From contig NZ_CP134400.1 in NCBI RefSeq assembly GCF_002968285.2, forward strand, positions 4,774,001-4,838,000: a DNA stretch of 64,000 nucleotides, given 5' to 3'. The notes beneath the pieces are model-generated. The model had not been told where the DNA came from. It searched no databases and was given only the letters and a program-made list of their open reading frames with translations. The position numbers and the translations under genes were made by a program. Origin of the DNA: Mycobacterium sp. ITM-2016-00318 (lineage in GTDB: Bacteria > Actinomycetota > Actinomycetes > Mycobacteriales > Mycobacteriaceae). Positions 34,215 through 43,826 of this stretch are shown one piece after another (positions within the stretch are counted from its first letter, which is position 1; every line of letters begins with the position of its first letter).

Positions 34215-35150
34215 ATGCCTCCCGACTCCGCCGGCCGCGCATCCCCGCCAACCAGACGAGTGGTGGCGATCCTGGACTTCCTGGCCGGCCACCCCGACGA
34301 GAGATTCGGTGTCTCGGAGTTGGCCCGCCGTCTTGGTCTGAGCAAGCCGACCTGCCTCGGTATCGTCAGTGCGCTGACCGACGCCGGTTATCTCGTTCGC
34401 GACGGCGCCGACAAGACGTACCGGCTGGGACCGTCGCTGATCGCACTGGGTCACCGGGCCCAGGAGTCGATGCGGGTCAGTCCGGCAGCGCGCGAAGAGC
34501 TTCGCCGGCTGTCGGCGACGTTCGGCGTCACCGCGGGTCTGTCCGCCGTGATCGACGACAGAATCACGCTGCTCGAACTGGTGGCACCCGCGGGCGTCCG
34601 GCCCGGGGTCGAGGTAGGCCAGAGCTATCCGTTCGCGCCACCGGTCGGGTTGATGTTCGTGCTGTGGGACGACGAGGCGGTACACGACTGGTTGGCCAAG
34701 GAACCCACTGTGCCGCTACACCCCTCGCGAACCGAGCCGAACCGATTGGCGCGGGTCATCGAAAGATGCCGCACCGACGGCTATCTCGTCGAACGGTTAA
34801 CCCCTGGTGGCCGTCGCCTCTACTCGATGATGGCCGGGATGTCGAGCACCCTGCCCGACGAATTGCGCGCGCTACTCGGCGAGCTGGTCTCCGACATCGG
34901 GGAGCGGGTCCACCTGCCCGACGATCCCGAACGCGGCGGCAAACGGCGCTCGACCCGATTCGATATCAGCGTGATCTCGGCGCCCGTCTACGACCATTAC
35001 GGCCGCCAGGTCATGGTTGCCTCGATGCACATCGGGAAGGCGTTGACGGACAACGAGATACGGGACCGAGCCAAGGCGCTGATGGCTGCCGCCGAGGCGG
35101 TCACCGCACAACTCGGCGGCACCGCACCGCGGCGTTCCGCGACTGCCTAG
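34215..35150 (+). CDS. IclR-family transcriptional regulator
   Basis: 311 residues. The winged helix-turn-helix covers about 12-75 ('FGVSELARRLGLSKPTCLGI' and 'GYLVRDGADKTYRLGPSLIAL'). The effector domain follows (about 85-300), somewhat longer than usual for IclR (about 250 residues) because of an insertion near 'HLPDDPERGGKRRST'. It is divergent from the DUF1214-SDR-sulfotransferase operon, and the intergenic region holds a KstR operator plus a candidate second palindrome at 34179-34194, so it may add a second control layer over that operon. Ligand unknown. Its stop overlaps the end of the recQ-type gene by four bases. Confidence 0.88.
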   Translation: MPPDSAGRASPPTRRVVAILDFLAGHPDERFGVSELARRLGLSKPTCLGIVSALTDAGYLVRDGADKTYRLGPSLIALGHRAQESMRVSPAAREELRRLSATFGVTAGLSAVIDDRITLLELVAPAGVRPGVEVGQSYPFAPPVGLMFVLWDDEAVHDWLAKEPTVPLHPSRTEPNRLARVIERCRTDGYLVERLTPGGRRLYSMMAGMSSTLPDELRALLGELVSDIGERVHLPDDPERGGKRRSTRFDISVISAPVYDHYGRQVMVASMHIGKALTDNEIRDRAKALMAAAEAVTAQLGGTAPRRSATA

Positions 35151-37291
35151 GAGGTGCTGGCCAGCGCGAACGGCAACACCTCGGGTGCACCCGCAGCGCG
35201 CACCACGCGGGCAGCCATCGTCAGCGTCCACCCGGTGTCGACCACATCGTCGACAAGCAGCACCGGCCCGCCAGCCGCCCGGATGGCGTCCCCGTCCGGC
35301 GGCGACCAGGAATCGGCAAGCGCTGCAACTCGATACGCCGAGTTGGCGGCCGCTACCGGTCGCCGCTGCGGCGTGTAACGCAGTGTCCCAAGGTCGGTCA
35401 GCCTGCCCAGTTCGGCCAGCCTACGGCTCAGCGACGAGATCAGCAGCGGATGCCGTTCGGAGTCCAGCGCCATAACCGCGGTCGGCCGCACCGGCCAGTT
35501 CCAGGCCGCGAGCACTTTGATGGCGGCGTCCACCACGTCGGCGGGCGCCTCGGCATCGGCGCCATCGCGGTCGGCCAGCAGCGCCCGTAACCGCGCACCC
35601 CAGCCGAGATCTGTCAGCCGTCCGATGACGCGACCCGATGCTGCTCCGTCGGTGATCCGCCCGCTGAGGCCCACCCCTAGTTTGGCCAGCCCGGACGGCC
35701 ACTGTTTGCGCGGCGCCAGTTCGACTCCCGGCCGCATGAGCAGCGCCCGGGTTTCTTCGGCCTCCGCCGCGTCGACGTCTGCACCGAATCGGGTGCCGAT
35801 GCAGTTGTCGCACCGACCGCACCGCTCGTCGACGTCAATGGTGGGATCGTCGAGCTGAGCGCGCAGGAATGACATCCGGCACGTATCGGTACGCTGATAC
35901 TCGAGCATGGCCTCCTGCTCGCGTCGGCGAGCCTCGTCAAGGGTGCGATAGCGGGGTTCGTCGTACTCCCATGCCTGGCCGGTGGCGACCCAGCCACCCT
36001 TGACGCGCTTCACCGCACCGTCGACGTCGAGCACCTTGAGCACCATTTCCAGCCGCGACCGCCCGAGGTCGACCAGTGCCTCCAGCGCAGGCGTCGACTG
36101 CGGCCGCTCGCGATCCAATGCGTCGATCACGTTGCGCACCATGGTTTCTGACGGGAATGCGACGGACGAGAAGTAGCGCCACACGTCGTGATCCTCGCGC
36201 CCCGGCAGCAGAATCACCTCGGCGCTTTCGGTGGCCCGGCCTGCGCGCCCGACCTGTTGGTAATACGCGATCGGCGAGGACGGCGCGCCCAGGTGCACGA
36301 CGAAACCGAGGTCGGGCTTGTCGAAGCCCATGCCGAGCGCGGAGGTGGCAATCAGCGCCTTGACGCGGTTGGCCAGCAGATCGGCTTCGAGTTGTTCACG
36401 CTCGGCGGCCTCGGTCGCGCCGGTGTAGGCGGCCACCTCGAAACCGCGCTCGCGCAGAAGCGCCGCGACGTCTGCGGCCTGCGCGACGGTCAGTGTGTAG
36501 ACGATTCCCGAGCCGGGCAGCTGACCGAGGTGCGCGGCGAGCCACGCCGCGCGCTGCGCCGGGTTGCCCGCCGATACCACCGCGAGCCGCAGCGACTCCC
36601 GGTCCAGTCCGCCGCGCAACACCAGCGTGTCCGCGCCGCCGACGCCGAGTTGAGCCGCGACGTCGGCGACCACCCGATCGTTGGCTGTGGCCGTGGTGGC
36701 CAGCACCGGCACGTCAGGGCCGAGGTCGGCCAGCAGAGTGCGGATGCGCCGGTAGTCGGGGCGGAAATCGTGCCCCCAGTCCGAAACGCAGTGCGCTTCG
36801 TCGACGACGACGAGGCCGGCGTCGCGGGCCAGGGCGGGCAGCACCTGATCGCGAAAGTCCGGATTGTTCAGACGTTCCGGGCTGACCAGGAGCACATCGA
36901 CCTCACCGCGGTGCACGCGGTGGTGGACGTCGTCCCAGTCGGCGACGTTGCTCGAGTTGACGGTGGCGGCGTGCACTCCCGCCCGCTCGGCTGCGGCGAC
37001 CTGATTGCGCATCAGCGCCAGCAGCGGCGAGACGATGACGGTGACTCCGCGGCCGTCGGCGCGCAACAGTTTGGCGGCGATGAAGTACACGGCGGATTTA
37101 CCCCAGCCGGTGCGCTGCACCACCAACGCGCGCCGACGCTGCACCACCAGCGCCTCGATGGCGGCCCACTGGTCGTCGCGCAAGACAGCGCCCGGCCCCG
37201 CGAGTTGTTCGAGGATCGCCTGCGCCTGAAGTCGCGTCGCCACCACCCCATCCTGCCCGGCAGGGGTGACGTCCTCAGGTCGGCGCGGCAA
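35147..37291 (-). CDS. RecQ-family helicase with C-terminal phosphoribosyltransferase-like domain
   Basis: 714 residues from a TTG at 37291 with AGGAG seven bases upstream. Helicase motifs: I 'RTGWGKSAVYF' at about 60-70, II 'VVDEAHC' at about 157, VI 'QQVGRAGRATES' at about 341-352. A RecQ zinc site follows with four Cys ('CRMSF' and 'ERCGRCDNCIG', about 468-497). The last 120 residues end in 'PVLLVDDVVDTGWTLTMAAR', a PRPP-binding-loop signature of type I phosphoribosyltransferases (ComFC-like). A classical HRDC domain is missing. Likely a DNA repair or recombination helicase; the fused domain's role is unclear. Confidence 0.87.
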   Translation of the reverse strand: MPRRPEDVTPAGQDGVVATRLQAQAILEQLAGPGAVLRDDQWAAIEALVVQRRRALVVQRTGWGKSAVYFIAAKLLRADGRGVTVIVSPLLALMRNQVAAAERAGVHAATVNSSNVADWDDVHHRVHRGEVDVLLVSPERLNNPDFRDQVLPALARDAGLVVVDEAHCVSDWGHDFRPDYRRIRTLLADLGPDVPVLATTATANDRVVADVAAQLGVGGADTLVLRGGLDRESLRLAVVSAGNPAQRAAWLAAHLGQLPGSGIVYTLTVAQAADVAALLRERGFEVAAYTGATEAAEREQLEADLLANRVKALIATSALGMGFDKPDLGFVVHLGAPSSPIAYYQQVGRAGRATESAEVILLPGREDHDVWRYFSSVAFPSETMVRNVIDALDRERPQSTPALEALVDLGRSRLEMVLKVLDVDGAVKRVKGGWVATGQAWEYDEPRYRTLDEARRREQEAMLEYQRTDTCRMSFLRAQLDDPTIDVDERCGRCDNCIGTRFGADVDAAEAEETRALLMRPGVELAPRKQWPSGLAKLGVGLSGRITDGAASGRVIGRLTDLGWGARLRALLADRDGADAEAPADVVDAAIKVLAAWNWPVRPTAVMALDSERHPLLISSLSRRLAELGRLTDLGTLRYTPQRRPVAAANSAYRVAALADSWSPPDGDAIRAAGGPVLLVDDVVDTGWTLTMAARVVRAAGAPEVLPFALASTS

Positions 37292-37378
37292 AGCACACTC
37301 CTATCGGTCTGCGATTGTTGGTCGCGCCGACAGGCCTATCGGGTTCCGCATGGCGCCCAGGAAAGTTGGCTAGTGGCC

Positions 37379-38260
37379 CTAGCGGGCGTGTTCCGCGTCG
37401 TCGTCGAGCAGAGACAGCAGATAACTTCCGTAGCCGGATTTGATCAGGAGTTCGCCGCGTTCCCGCAGCTCGTCATCGGAGACGTAGCCGAGCCGCCAGG
37501 CGACCTCCTCGGGTACGCCGATTTTCAACCCCTGGCGTTCCTCGATGGTGCGGACGTAGTTGCCCGCGTCGAGCAGCGAGTCGAAGGTGCCGGTGTCGAG
37601 CCAGGCGGTGCCGCGTGGGAGCACCTCGACGGCCAACCTGCCCTGCTCGAGGTAGGCGCGGTTGACGTCGGTGATCTCGTATTCGCCGCGGTCCGACGGG
37701 CGCAGGCCCGCGGCGATATCGACGACGTCGTTGTCGTAGAAATATAGCCCCGGTATCGCGTAGGGCGACCGCGGCGACTTGGGCTTCTCTTCCAGCGACA
37801 CGACCCGGAACTGGTCATCGAACTCGACGACGCCGTATGCCGAGGGGTTCGCGACGCGGTAGGCGAATATCGTCCCGCCGTCGATATCGCTGAAGCGGCG
37901 CAGTTGCGAGCCGAGACCGGGTCCGTAAAAGATGTTGTCGCCTAACGCAAGTGCGACCGACTCGGAGCCGATGTGGTCGCGGCCGATGATGAAGGCCTGG
38001 GCCAGACCCTCGGGTGAGGGCTGAGCGGCGTAGGTGATCGAGATGCCGAATTTGTCGCCGTCACCGAGCAGCCTGACGAAGGCGCCGACGTCCTCGGGCG
38101 TCGTGATGACGAGCACGTCGCGGACGCCCGCGAGCATCAGCGTCGTCAGCGGGTAGTAGACCATCGGCTTGTCGTACACCGGCAGCAGCTGCTTGCTGGC
38201 CCCGAGGCTGATGGGGTGTAGCCGGGTCCCTGTCCCGCCCGCGAGGATGATTCCGCGCAT
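37379..38260 (-). CDS. rmlA: RmlA, glucose-1-phosphate thymidylyltransferase
   Basis: 293 residues. Nucleotidyltransferase signature '[16 protein letters not shown]' at residues 3-18, '[17 protein letters not shown]' at about 22-38, '[10 protein letters not shown]' at about 104-113 and '[20 protein letters not shown]' at about 156-175 are all intact. It makes dTDP-glucose for rhamnose of the arabinogalactan linker. It follows hsaF by 27 bases on the same strand, so it may be read through from the sterol-induced hsa operon, although it is a cell-wall gene. Whether it is the only rmlA of the genome cannot be told. Confidence 0.93.
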   Translation of the reverse strand: MRGIILAGGTGTRLHPISLGASKQLLPVYDKPMVYYPLTTLMLAGVRDVLVITTPEDVGAFVRLLGDGDKFGISITYAAQPSPEGLAQAFIIGRDHIGSESVALALGDNIFYGPGLGSQLRRFSDIDGGTIFAYRVANPSAYGVVEFDDQFRVVSLEEKPKSPRSPYAIPGLYFYDNDVVDIAAGLRPSDRGEYEITDVNRAYLEQGRLAVEVLPRGTAWLDTGTFDSLLDAGNYVRTIEERQGLKIGVPEEVAWRLGYVSDDELRERGELLIKSGYGSYLLSLLDDDAEHAR

Positions 38261-38287
38261 AGGTGGGATTTTGCCAGGCGAGGCCGC

Positions 38288-39349
38288 TTAGCGGGCGACC
38301 GCCTCGCCGCTGTCCTGTTCGCGTTTGATCTCCAGCGCGATGTCGATGAGTTGGTCTTCCTGGCCGCCGATGAGCTTGCGCTGACCGGCGCGGTGCAGCA
38401 GCTTGTGGGCGGGCACGCCGTAGCGTTCGGATTGCCGGATGGCGTGCTTGAGGAAGCTCGAGTACACCCCCGAATAGCCCATGATCAGGGCGTTGCGGTC
38501 GAGCAGGCACTCAGCAGGCATGGCGGGTGCGACGACCTCTTCGGCGGCGTCGGCGATGTCGAAGAAGTCGATGCCGGTCTTGACGCCGATCTTGTCGAAT
38601 ACCCCGATCAGCGCCTCGACGGGGGCGTTGCCCGCGCCGGCGCCGAACCGGCGGCACGACCCGTCGATCTGCTTGGCTCCGGCACGAACGGCTTCGATGC
38701 TGTTGGCGACGCCGAGGCCGAGATTCTCGTGGCCATGAAAACCAACTTGGGCAGCCGATCCTAATTCGGCGACAAGTGCGGCGACCCGGTCGCGCACGCC
38801 TTCGAGCACGAGGGCGCCCGCGGAGTCCACGACGTAGACGCACTGGCATCCCGCGTCGGCCATGATGCGGGCCTGGGCGGCGAGCTTCTCGGGCGAGATC
38901 GTGTGGCTCATCATCAGAAAGCCGACGGTTTCCAGGCCGAGTTCGCGGGCCAGCCCGAAGTGCTGGATCGAGACGTCGGCCTCGGTGCAGTGGGTGGCGA
39001 TGCGGCATATCGAGCCGCCGTTGTTCTGCGCCTCCTTGATGTCCTCCTTGGTGCCCACGCCCGGCAACATCAGGAAGGCGATCTTGGATTCGGTGGCCGT
39101 CTCGGCCGCCAGCTTGATGAGTTCCTGCTCGGGAGTCTTGGAGAAGCCGTAGTTGAAGCTCGAGCCGCCGAGGCCGTCGCCGTGGGTCACTTCGATGACG
39201 GGCACCCCCGCGGCGTCGAGCGCAGCGACGATCGCACCCACCTCGTCTTTGGTGAACTGGTGGCGCTTGTGGTGGCTGCCGTCGCGCAGCGACGTGTCCG
39301 TCATCCGGATGTCCCACATGGGGTTGAAGTAGATGTCGTCGATGCTCAT
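38288..39349 (-). CDS. hsaF: HsaF, 4-hydroxy-2-oxovalerate-type aldolase
   Basis: 353 residues from the ATG at 39349 (GGAGGCC upstream), overlapping the hsaG stop by four bases. TIM-barrel aldolase with the catalytic '[17 protein letters not shown]' at about 15-31 and metal-ligand 'GFHGHENLG' at about 204-212; the C-terminal HsaG-contact region is present. With HsaG it splits 4-hydroxy-2-oxohexanoate into pyruvate and propanal, channelling the aldehyde to HsaG. Rv3534c is the M. tuberculosis counterpart. Confidence 0.96.
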   Translation of the reverse strand: MSIDDIYFNPMWDIRMTDTSLRDGSHHKRHQFTKDEVGAIVAALDAAGVPVIEVTHGDGLGGSSFNYGFSKTPEQELIKLAAETATESKIAFLMLPGVGTKEDIKEAQNNGGSICRIATHCTEADVSIQHFGLARELGLETVGFLMMSHTISPEKLAAQARIMADAGCQCVYVVDSAGALVLEGVRDRVAALVAELGSAAQVGFHGHENLGLGVANSIEAVRAGAKQIDGSCRRFGAGAGNAPVEALIGVFDKIGVKTGIDFFDIADAAEEVVAPAMPAECLLDRNALIMGYSGVYSSFLKHAIRQSERYGVPAHKLLHRAGQRKLIGGQEDQLIDIALEIKREQDSGEAVAR

Positions 39350-40266
39350 GCTTGGCCTCCTCCGGCCGTCGCGGAAAGGCTCTCCTTCGCGATCTCTTCG
39401 CCGACCTTGGTGGCCGCGGCGGTCATGATGTCCAAATTTCCAGCGTAGGGCGGCAGATAGTCGCCCGCACCCTCCACTTCGATGAATGTGGTGACCAGCG
39501 CCTGCCCGCCGGAATTGATCGACGGATCGTCGAACTGAGGCTCGTTGAGCAGCCGGTAGCCCGGCACGTAGGTCTGCACGTCGGCCACCACGTCGCGGAT
39601 GGACTGTGCAATCGCGTCGCGGTCGGCGTCCTCGGGGATCGCGCAGAAGATGGTGTCGCGCATGATCATCGGCGGATCGGCCGGGTTGAGGATGATGATC
39701 GCCTTGCCGCGCTCGGCGCCGCCGATGTTCTGCACGCCTGCGGCGGTGGTCTTGGTGAACTCGTCGATGTTGGCGCGCGTGCCCGGTCCGGCCGACGCCG
39801 ACGACACCGACGCCACAATCTCTCCGTAGGGCACCTCGACGACCCGGGACACCGCATAGACGATGGGGATCGTCGCCTGGCCGCCGCACGTGACCATGTT
39901 GACGTTCGGCGCGTCCAGATGCTCGCGTAGGTTCGCCGGCGGGATCACTCCGGGGCCGACGGCCGCCGGGGTCAGGTCGACGGCGCGGATACCCGCCTCA
40001 GCGTATTTCGCCGCCGCATCGCGGTGCACGTAGGCGCTGGTCGCCTCGAACAGCAGGTCGGGCTTCTCGTCGAGGCTCAACAGCCAATCCGCACCCTCGG
40101 CGCTGGTCTCGAGGCCGAGCTTGCGCGCCCGGGCCAGCCCTTCGCTCTCCGGATCGATGCCGACCATCCAGCGCGGCTCGATCCATTCCGAGCGCAGCAG
40201 CTTGTACAGCAGGTCTGTGCTGATGTTGCCCGATCCGACGATCGCGGCGGATACCTTCTGCGGCAT
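39346..40266 (-). CDS. hsaG: HsaG, acylating propanal/acetaldehyde dehydrogenase
   Basis: 306 residues. NAD motif '[18 protein letters not shown]' at about 7-24; the catalytic Cys lies in '[20 protein letters not shown]' at about 121-140 (Cys127). C-terminal '[20 protein letters not shown]' is conserved. It converts propanal from HsaF to propionyl-CoA. The ATG has GAGGAG about ten bases upstream. Lies 15 bases after the hsaE stop and overlaps hsaF by four bases. Confidence 0.96.
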   Translation of the reverse strand: MPQKVSAAIVGSGNISTDLLYKLLRSEWIEPRWMVGIDPESEGLARARKLGLETSAEGADWLLSLDEKPDLLFEATSAYVHRDAAAKYAEAGIRAVDLTPAAVGPGVIPPANLREHLDAPNVNMVTCGGQATIPIVYAVSRVVEVPYGEIVASVSSASAGPGTRANIDEFTKTTAAGVQNIGGAERGKAIIILNPADPPMIMRDTIFCAIPEDADRDAIAQSIRDVVADVQTYVPGYRLLNEPQFDDPSINSGGQALVTTFIEVEGAGDYLPPYAGNLDIMTAAATKVGEEIAKESLSATAGGGQA

Positions 40267-40281
40267 GGGTTCTGTGCTCCT

Positions 40282-41067
40282 CTACTCGAACGACAAGTGG
40301 ACTGCGCCCAGCCCGTCGAAGTCTGCGACGAATGCGTCTCCCGGTGTCGCGTCGAATGCCTTCGTGCACGACCCCGGTAGCACGATGTCGCCAGCCTTCA
40401 ACCGCACGCCGAAGCTGTCCACCTTGCGAGCCAGCCACGCCACCGCCGTCACCGGATTGCCGAGCACCGCATCGCTGCGGCCCTTGGCGACGACTTCCCC
40501 GTTGCGGGTCAGGGTCGCGTCGATGTTCTGAATGTCGATGTCCTTGGGCGACACCCGGGCCTCGCCCAACACCCATCCCGCCGACGACGCGTTGTCGGCG
40601 ATCGTGTCGCACAGCTTGATCTTCCAGTCCCTGATACGGGTGTCGATCAGCTCGATGGCCGGGGCCAAAGCGGCGGTGGCGGCCAACACGTCGTCCTCGG
40701 TGCAGCCCTCCCCTGGCAAATCGTCGGCGAGCACGAATCCAACCTCGACCTCCACCCGCGGATACAGATAGTTCCCGGCGGTGACCGGCCTGTCCTCGAA
40801 GACGGCCATCTCGTCGAGCAGATGCCCGTAATCGGGCTCGTCGACGCCCATCATCTCCTGCATCGCCTTGCTCGACAGGCCCACCTTGTGGCCGATCACG
40901 CGCGCCCCCTCGGCAACCCGCTGCCGGATGTTGATGAGTTGGATCTCATAGGCGTCGACGACGTCGATGTCGGGGTTGCCCGTGGTCAACGGGCCGATGG
41001 GGACGCGGCTGCGTTCAGCCTGCGCCAGCTCGGCGGCCAGCTCGTCACGCACCTGGACAGTGAGCAT
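40282..41067 (-). CDS. hsaE: HsaE, 2-hydroxypenta-2,4-dienoate-type hydratase
   Basis: 261 residues of the fumarylacetoacetase/hydratase fold. The family motif 'GHKVGLSSKAMQEMMGVDEP' is at about 59-78, the metal-binding 'YLYPRVEVEVGFVL' at about 98-111, and 'LKAGDIVLPGSC' at about 222-233. It adds water to 2-hydroxyhexa-2,4-dienoate derived from rings A/B. First gene of hsaE-hsaG-hsaF, divergent from kstD; the ATG at 41067 is 60 bases from the KstR operator. Confidence 0.95.
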   Translation of the reverse strand: MLTVQVRDELAAELAQAERSRVPIGPLTTGNPDIDVVDAYEIQLINIRQRVAEGARVIGHKVGLSSKAMQEMMGVDEPDYGHLLDEMAVFEDRPVTAGNYLYPRVEVEVGFVLADDLPGEGCTEDDVLAATAALAPAIELIDTRIRDWKIKLCDTIADNASSAGWVLGEARVSPKDIDIQNIDATLTRNGEVVAKGRSDAVLGNPVTAVAWLARKVDSFGVRLKAGDIVLPGSCTKAFDATPGDAFVADFDGLGAVHLSFE

Positions 41068-41126
41068 TTTGGCGAATTCCCCTCGTGTTGTCCGACCGGC
41101 GCAGTTGTTCGTTGGCCGGGCAATTC

Positions 41127-41140
41127 TATAACGTGTTCTA
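41127..41140. promoter_or_regulatory. KstR-type operator between hsaE and kstD
   Basis: TATAACGTGTTCTA matches TNNAACNNGTTNNA exactly. It ends one base before the kstD ATG at 41142, so the operator must overlap the kstD transcription start region. Confidence 0.87.
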
Positions 41141-41141
41141 C

Positions 41142-42824
41142 ATGACAGGACAGGAGTTCGACGTCGTCGTGATCGGGAGCGGCGCCGCCGGCATGGTTGC
41201 TGCCCTCACCGCCGCCCATCAGGGCCTCTCAACTTTAGTCGTGGAGAAGGCGCCGCACTATGGCGGTTCGACCGCCCGGTCGGGTGGTGGGGTCTGGATC
41301 CCGAACAACGAGGTCCTCAAGCGCGACGGGGTCACCGACACGCCCGATGAGGCGCGGAAATATCTGCACCACATCATCGGTGACGTCGTCGAATCCGAAC
41401 GCATCGACACCTATCTCGACCGCGCCCCTGAGATGTTGTCGTTCGTCCTGAAGCACACCCCGCTGAAGATGTGCTGGGTGCCGAACTACTCCGACTATTA
41501 CCCGGAGGCGCCGGGCGGCAGGGCAGGCGGCCGTTCGATCGAGCCGAAGCCGTTCAACGCCCGCAAGCTCGGCCCTGACGAGTCCGGGCTGGAACCGCCG
41601 TACGGGAAGGTTCCGCTCAACGTCGTGGTGATGCAGCAGGACTACGTGCGGCTGAACATGCTCAAGCGGCATCCACGCGGAGTGCTGCGCAGCCTCAAGG
41701 TCGGTGCCCGCACGATGTGGGCCAAGGCCACCGGCAAGAACCTCGTCGGGATGGGCCGTGCGCTGATCGCGCCGCTTCGGATCGGCCTGCAGGAGGCGGG
41801 TGTACCGGTGCGCCTCAACACCGCGTTCACCGACCTGTACGTCGAGGACGGCGTGGTGCGCGGGATCTACGTCCGCGACACCAAGGCGCCGGAATCCGCT
41901 GAGCCCGAATTGATCAGGGCCCGTCGCGGGGTGATCCTCGGCTCCGGCGGGTTCGAGCACAACGAGCAGATGCGGGTGAAGTACCAGCGCGCACCGATCA
42001 CCACCGAGTGGACGGTCGGCGCCAAGGCCAATACCGGCGACGGCATCATCGCCGGTGAAAAGCTCGGCGCCGCACTGGACATCATGGAAGACGCGTGGTG
42101 GGGGCCGACGGTGCCGCTGGTCGGCGCCCCGTGGTTCGCTCTGTCGGAGCGCAACTCCCCTGGATCGATCATCGTGAACATGTCCGCCAAGCGGTTCATG
42201 AACGAGTCGATGCCGTATGTCGAGGCCTGCCACCACATGTACGGCGGCGAGTACGGTCAGGGGCCGGGTCCCGGCGAGAACATCCCGGCATGGCTGATCT
42301 TCGACCAGCGGTACCGCGATCGCTATATCTTTGCGGGACTTCAACCCGGGCAGCGCATTCCGAGAAAGTGGCTCGAGTCCGGTGTGATCGTCACCGCCGA
42401 CACCATCGAGGAGTTGGCCGCCAAGGCGGGCCTGCCCGCCGATGCGCTGGCCCAAACCGTCGAGCGGTTCAACGGCTTCGCACGCTCGGGCACCGACGAA
42501 GACTTCCACCGTGGCGAGAGCGCCTACGACCGCTATTACGGCGATCCGACCAACAAGCCGAACCCCAATCTCGGCGAGATCAGCCACGGGCCGTACTACG
42601 CGGCCAAGATGGTGCCCGGCGACCTCGGGACAAAGGGCGGCATTCGCACCGACGTCTACGCGCGCGCGCTGCGCGACGACGGTTCGGTGATCGAAGGCCT
42701 GTATGCCTCGGGCAATGTGAGCGCCCCGGTGATGGGTCACACGTATCCCGGTCCAGGCGGGACGATCGGCCCGGCGATGGCGTTCGGCTACCTGGCGGCG
42801 CTGCACATTGCGGGGAAGGCCTGA
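41142..42824 (+). CDS. kstD: KstD, 3-ketosteroid delta-1-dehydrogenase
   Basis: 560 residues from the ATG at 41142, which gives the family N-terminus 'MTGQEFDVVVIGSGAAGM'; the frame upstream to 41085 runs through the operator. The FAD-binding GSGAAG is at residues 12-17, 'HYGGSTARSGGGVWIPNN' at about 40-57, and the C-terminal FAD/active-site segment 'GNVSAPVMGHTYPGPGGTIG' at about 524-543. It introduces the 1,2-double bond into ring A. No Shine-Dalgarno can fit between operator and ATG. The stop lies one base before the next gene's ATG. Confidence 0.96.
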   Translation: MTGQEFDVVVIGSGAAGMVAALTAAHQGLSTLVVEKAPHYGGSTARSGGGVWIPNNEVLKRDGVTDTPDEARKYLHHIIGDVVESERIDTYLDRAPEMLSFVLKHTPLKMCWVPNYSDYYPEAPGGRAGGRSIEPKPFNARKLGPDESGLEPPYGKVPLNVVVMQQDYVRLNMLKRHPRGVLRSLKVGARTMWAKATGKNLVGMGRALIAPLRIGLQEAGVPVRLNTAFTDLYVEDGVVRGIYVRDTKAPESAEPELIRARRGVILGSGGFEHNEQMRVKYQRAPITTEWTVGAKANTGDGIIAGEKLGAALDIMEDAWWGPTVPLVGAPWFALSERNSPGSIIVNMSAKRFMNESMPYVEACHHMYGGEYGQGPGPGENIPAWLIFDQRYRDRYIFAGLQPGQRIPRKWLESGVIVTADTIEELAAKAGLPADALAQTVERFNGFARSGTDEDFHRGESAYDRYYGDPTNKPNPNLGEISHGPYYAAKMVPGDLGTKGGIRTDVYARALRDDGSVIEGLYASGNVSAPVMGHTYPGPGGTIGPAMAFGYLAALHIAGKA

Positions 42825-42825
42825 G

Positions 42826-43686
42826 ATGCCGATCAATCTCGACGAGGCGCTCGGCGCGGAGCTCGAGCCGGTCGAGTTCTCGTGGTCCAGTAGCGATATC
42901 CAGCTCTACCACCTCAGTCTCGGCGCAGGCCAGGACCCGATGGACAAGCGCGAGCTTCGCTATCTGGTCGACGACACCCCGCAGGTGCTGCCGACGTTCG
43001 GCAATGTCGCTGCGAGCTTCCACGACACACAGGCGCCGACGGTGAAGTTTCCCGGCATCGACATCGAGCTGAGCAGAGTGCTGCACGCCAGCGAGGCGGT
43101 GTCGGCGCCCGCGCCGATTCCGCCGTCGGGCACCGGCCGTGCGATCACCCGGTTCACCGACATCTGGGACAAGGGCAAGGCGGCGGTGATCTGGTCGCAG
43201 ACAACGGTCACCACGCCGGACGGAAGTCCGCTGTGGACCCAGAAGCGCTCGATCTTCGCCCGTGGTGAGGGCGGGTTCGGCGGCGAGAGAGGACCGTCGA
43301 CGTCCTCCGAGCCGCCGGAGCGCGCACCTGACTTCGAACTGTCGATAGCGGTGTCACCGCAGCAGGCACTGCTGTACCGGATGTGCGGCGATCGCAACCC
43401 GCTGCACTCCGACCCTGACTTCGCCTCCGCTGCCGGGTTTCCCAGGCCGATCCTGCACGGCCTGTGCACATACGGGATGACCTGCAAGGCGATGGTCGAC
43501 GCACTCCTGGACGGCGATACCGCCCGGGTCGGAAGCTATGGCGCGCGGTTCGCGGGAGTCGTCTTCCCGGGGGAGACGCTGAAGGCGAGTGTGTGGAAGG
43601 AAGGCGACGGCTTTCGCGCCGTTGTGACGGCGCCCGAGCGCGACGACGCCGTGGCGCTGGCCGGGGTGGAACTGTTGCCGGCCTGA
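42826..43686 (+). CDS. MaoC-type enoyl-CoA hydratase 2 (Rv3538-type)
   Basis: 286 residues from the ATG at 42826, directly after kstD. Double hot-dog hydratase-2 architecture: N-terminal domain about 1-130 and C-terminal domain about 165-286 with the hydratase motif 'YRMCGDRNPLHSDPDFASAA' at about 185-204, which holds the catalytic Asp/His pair, then 'RPILHGLCTYGM'. It resembles the hydratase part of peroxisomal MFE-2. Rv3538 (named ChsH3 in some literature, from memory) sits after kstD in M. tuberculosis. Probably hydrates an enoyl-CoA of the sterol side chain. Confidence 0.9.
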   Translation: MPINLDEALGAELEPVEFSWSSSDIQLYHLSLGAGQDPMDKRELRYLVDDTPQVLPTFGNVAASFHDTQAPTVKFPGIDIELSRVLHASEAVSAPAPIPPSGTGRAITRFTDIWDKGKAAVIWSQTTVTTPDGSPLWTQKRSIFARGEGGFGGERGPSTSSEPPERAPDFELSIAVSPQQALLYRMCGDRNPLHSDPDFASAAGFPRPILHGLCTYGMTCKAMVDALLDGDTARVGSYGARFAGVVFPGETLKASVWKEGDGFRAVVTAPERDDAVALAGVELLPA

Positions 43687-43826
43687 TCGGGTCGACTTCG
43701 TCTATGCCTCACGCTCGATGTTCGGCACGCAGTATGTCGAGTCACGGCAAATTTGGAATTGTGACCTGTCGCCGCTGGGGCAGCTGATCTTCGGCTACTG
43801 CTCAATGGTGGCCGATTGCCGCCACC

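Noticed and set aside
34128..34685. N-terminal extension of the DUF1214 protein
   Set aside because: It would cross the KstR operator and the iclR-type gene; the 375-residue form agrees with the known family length.
36188..37747. 519-codon plus-strand open frame
   Set aside because: Antisense to the RecQ-type gene and part of rmlA; composition is low-complexity and no motif is seen.
41235..42836. 533-codon open frame on the minus strand
   Set aside because: Antisense shadow of kstD, which shows full FAD and active-site motifs.
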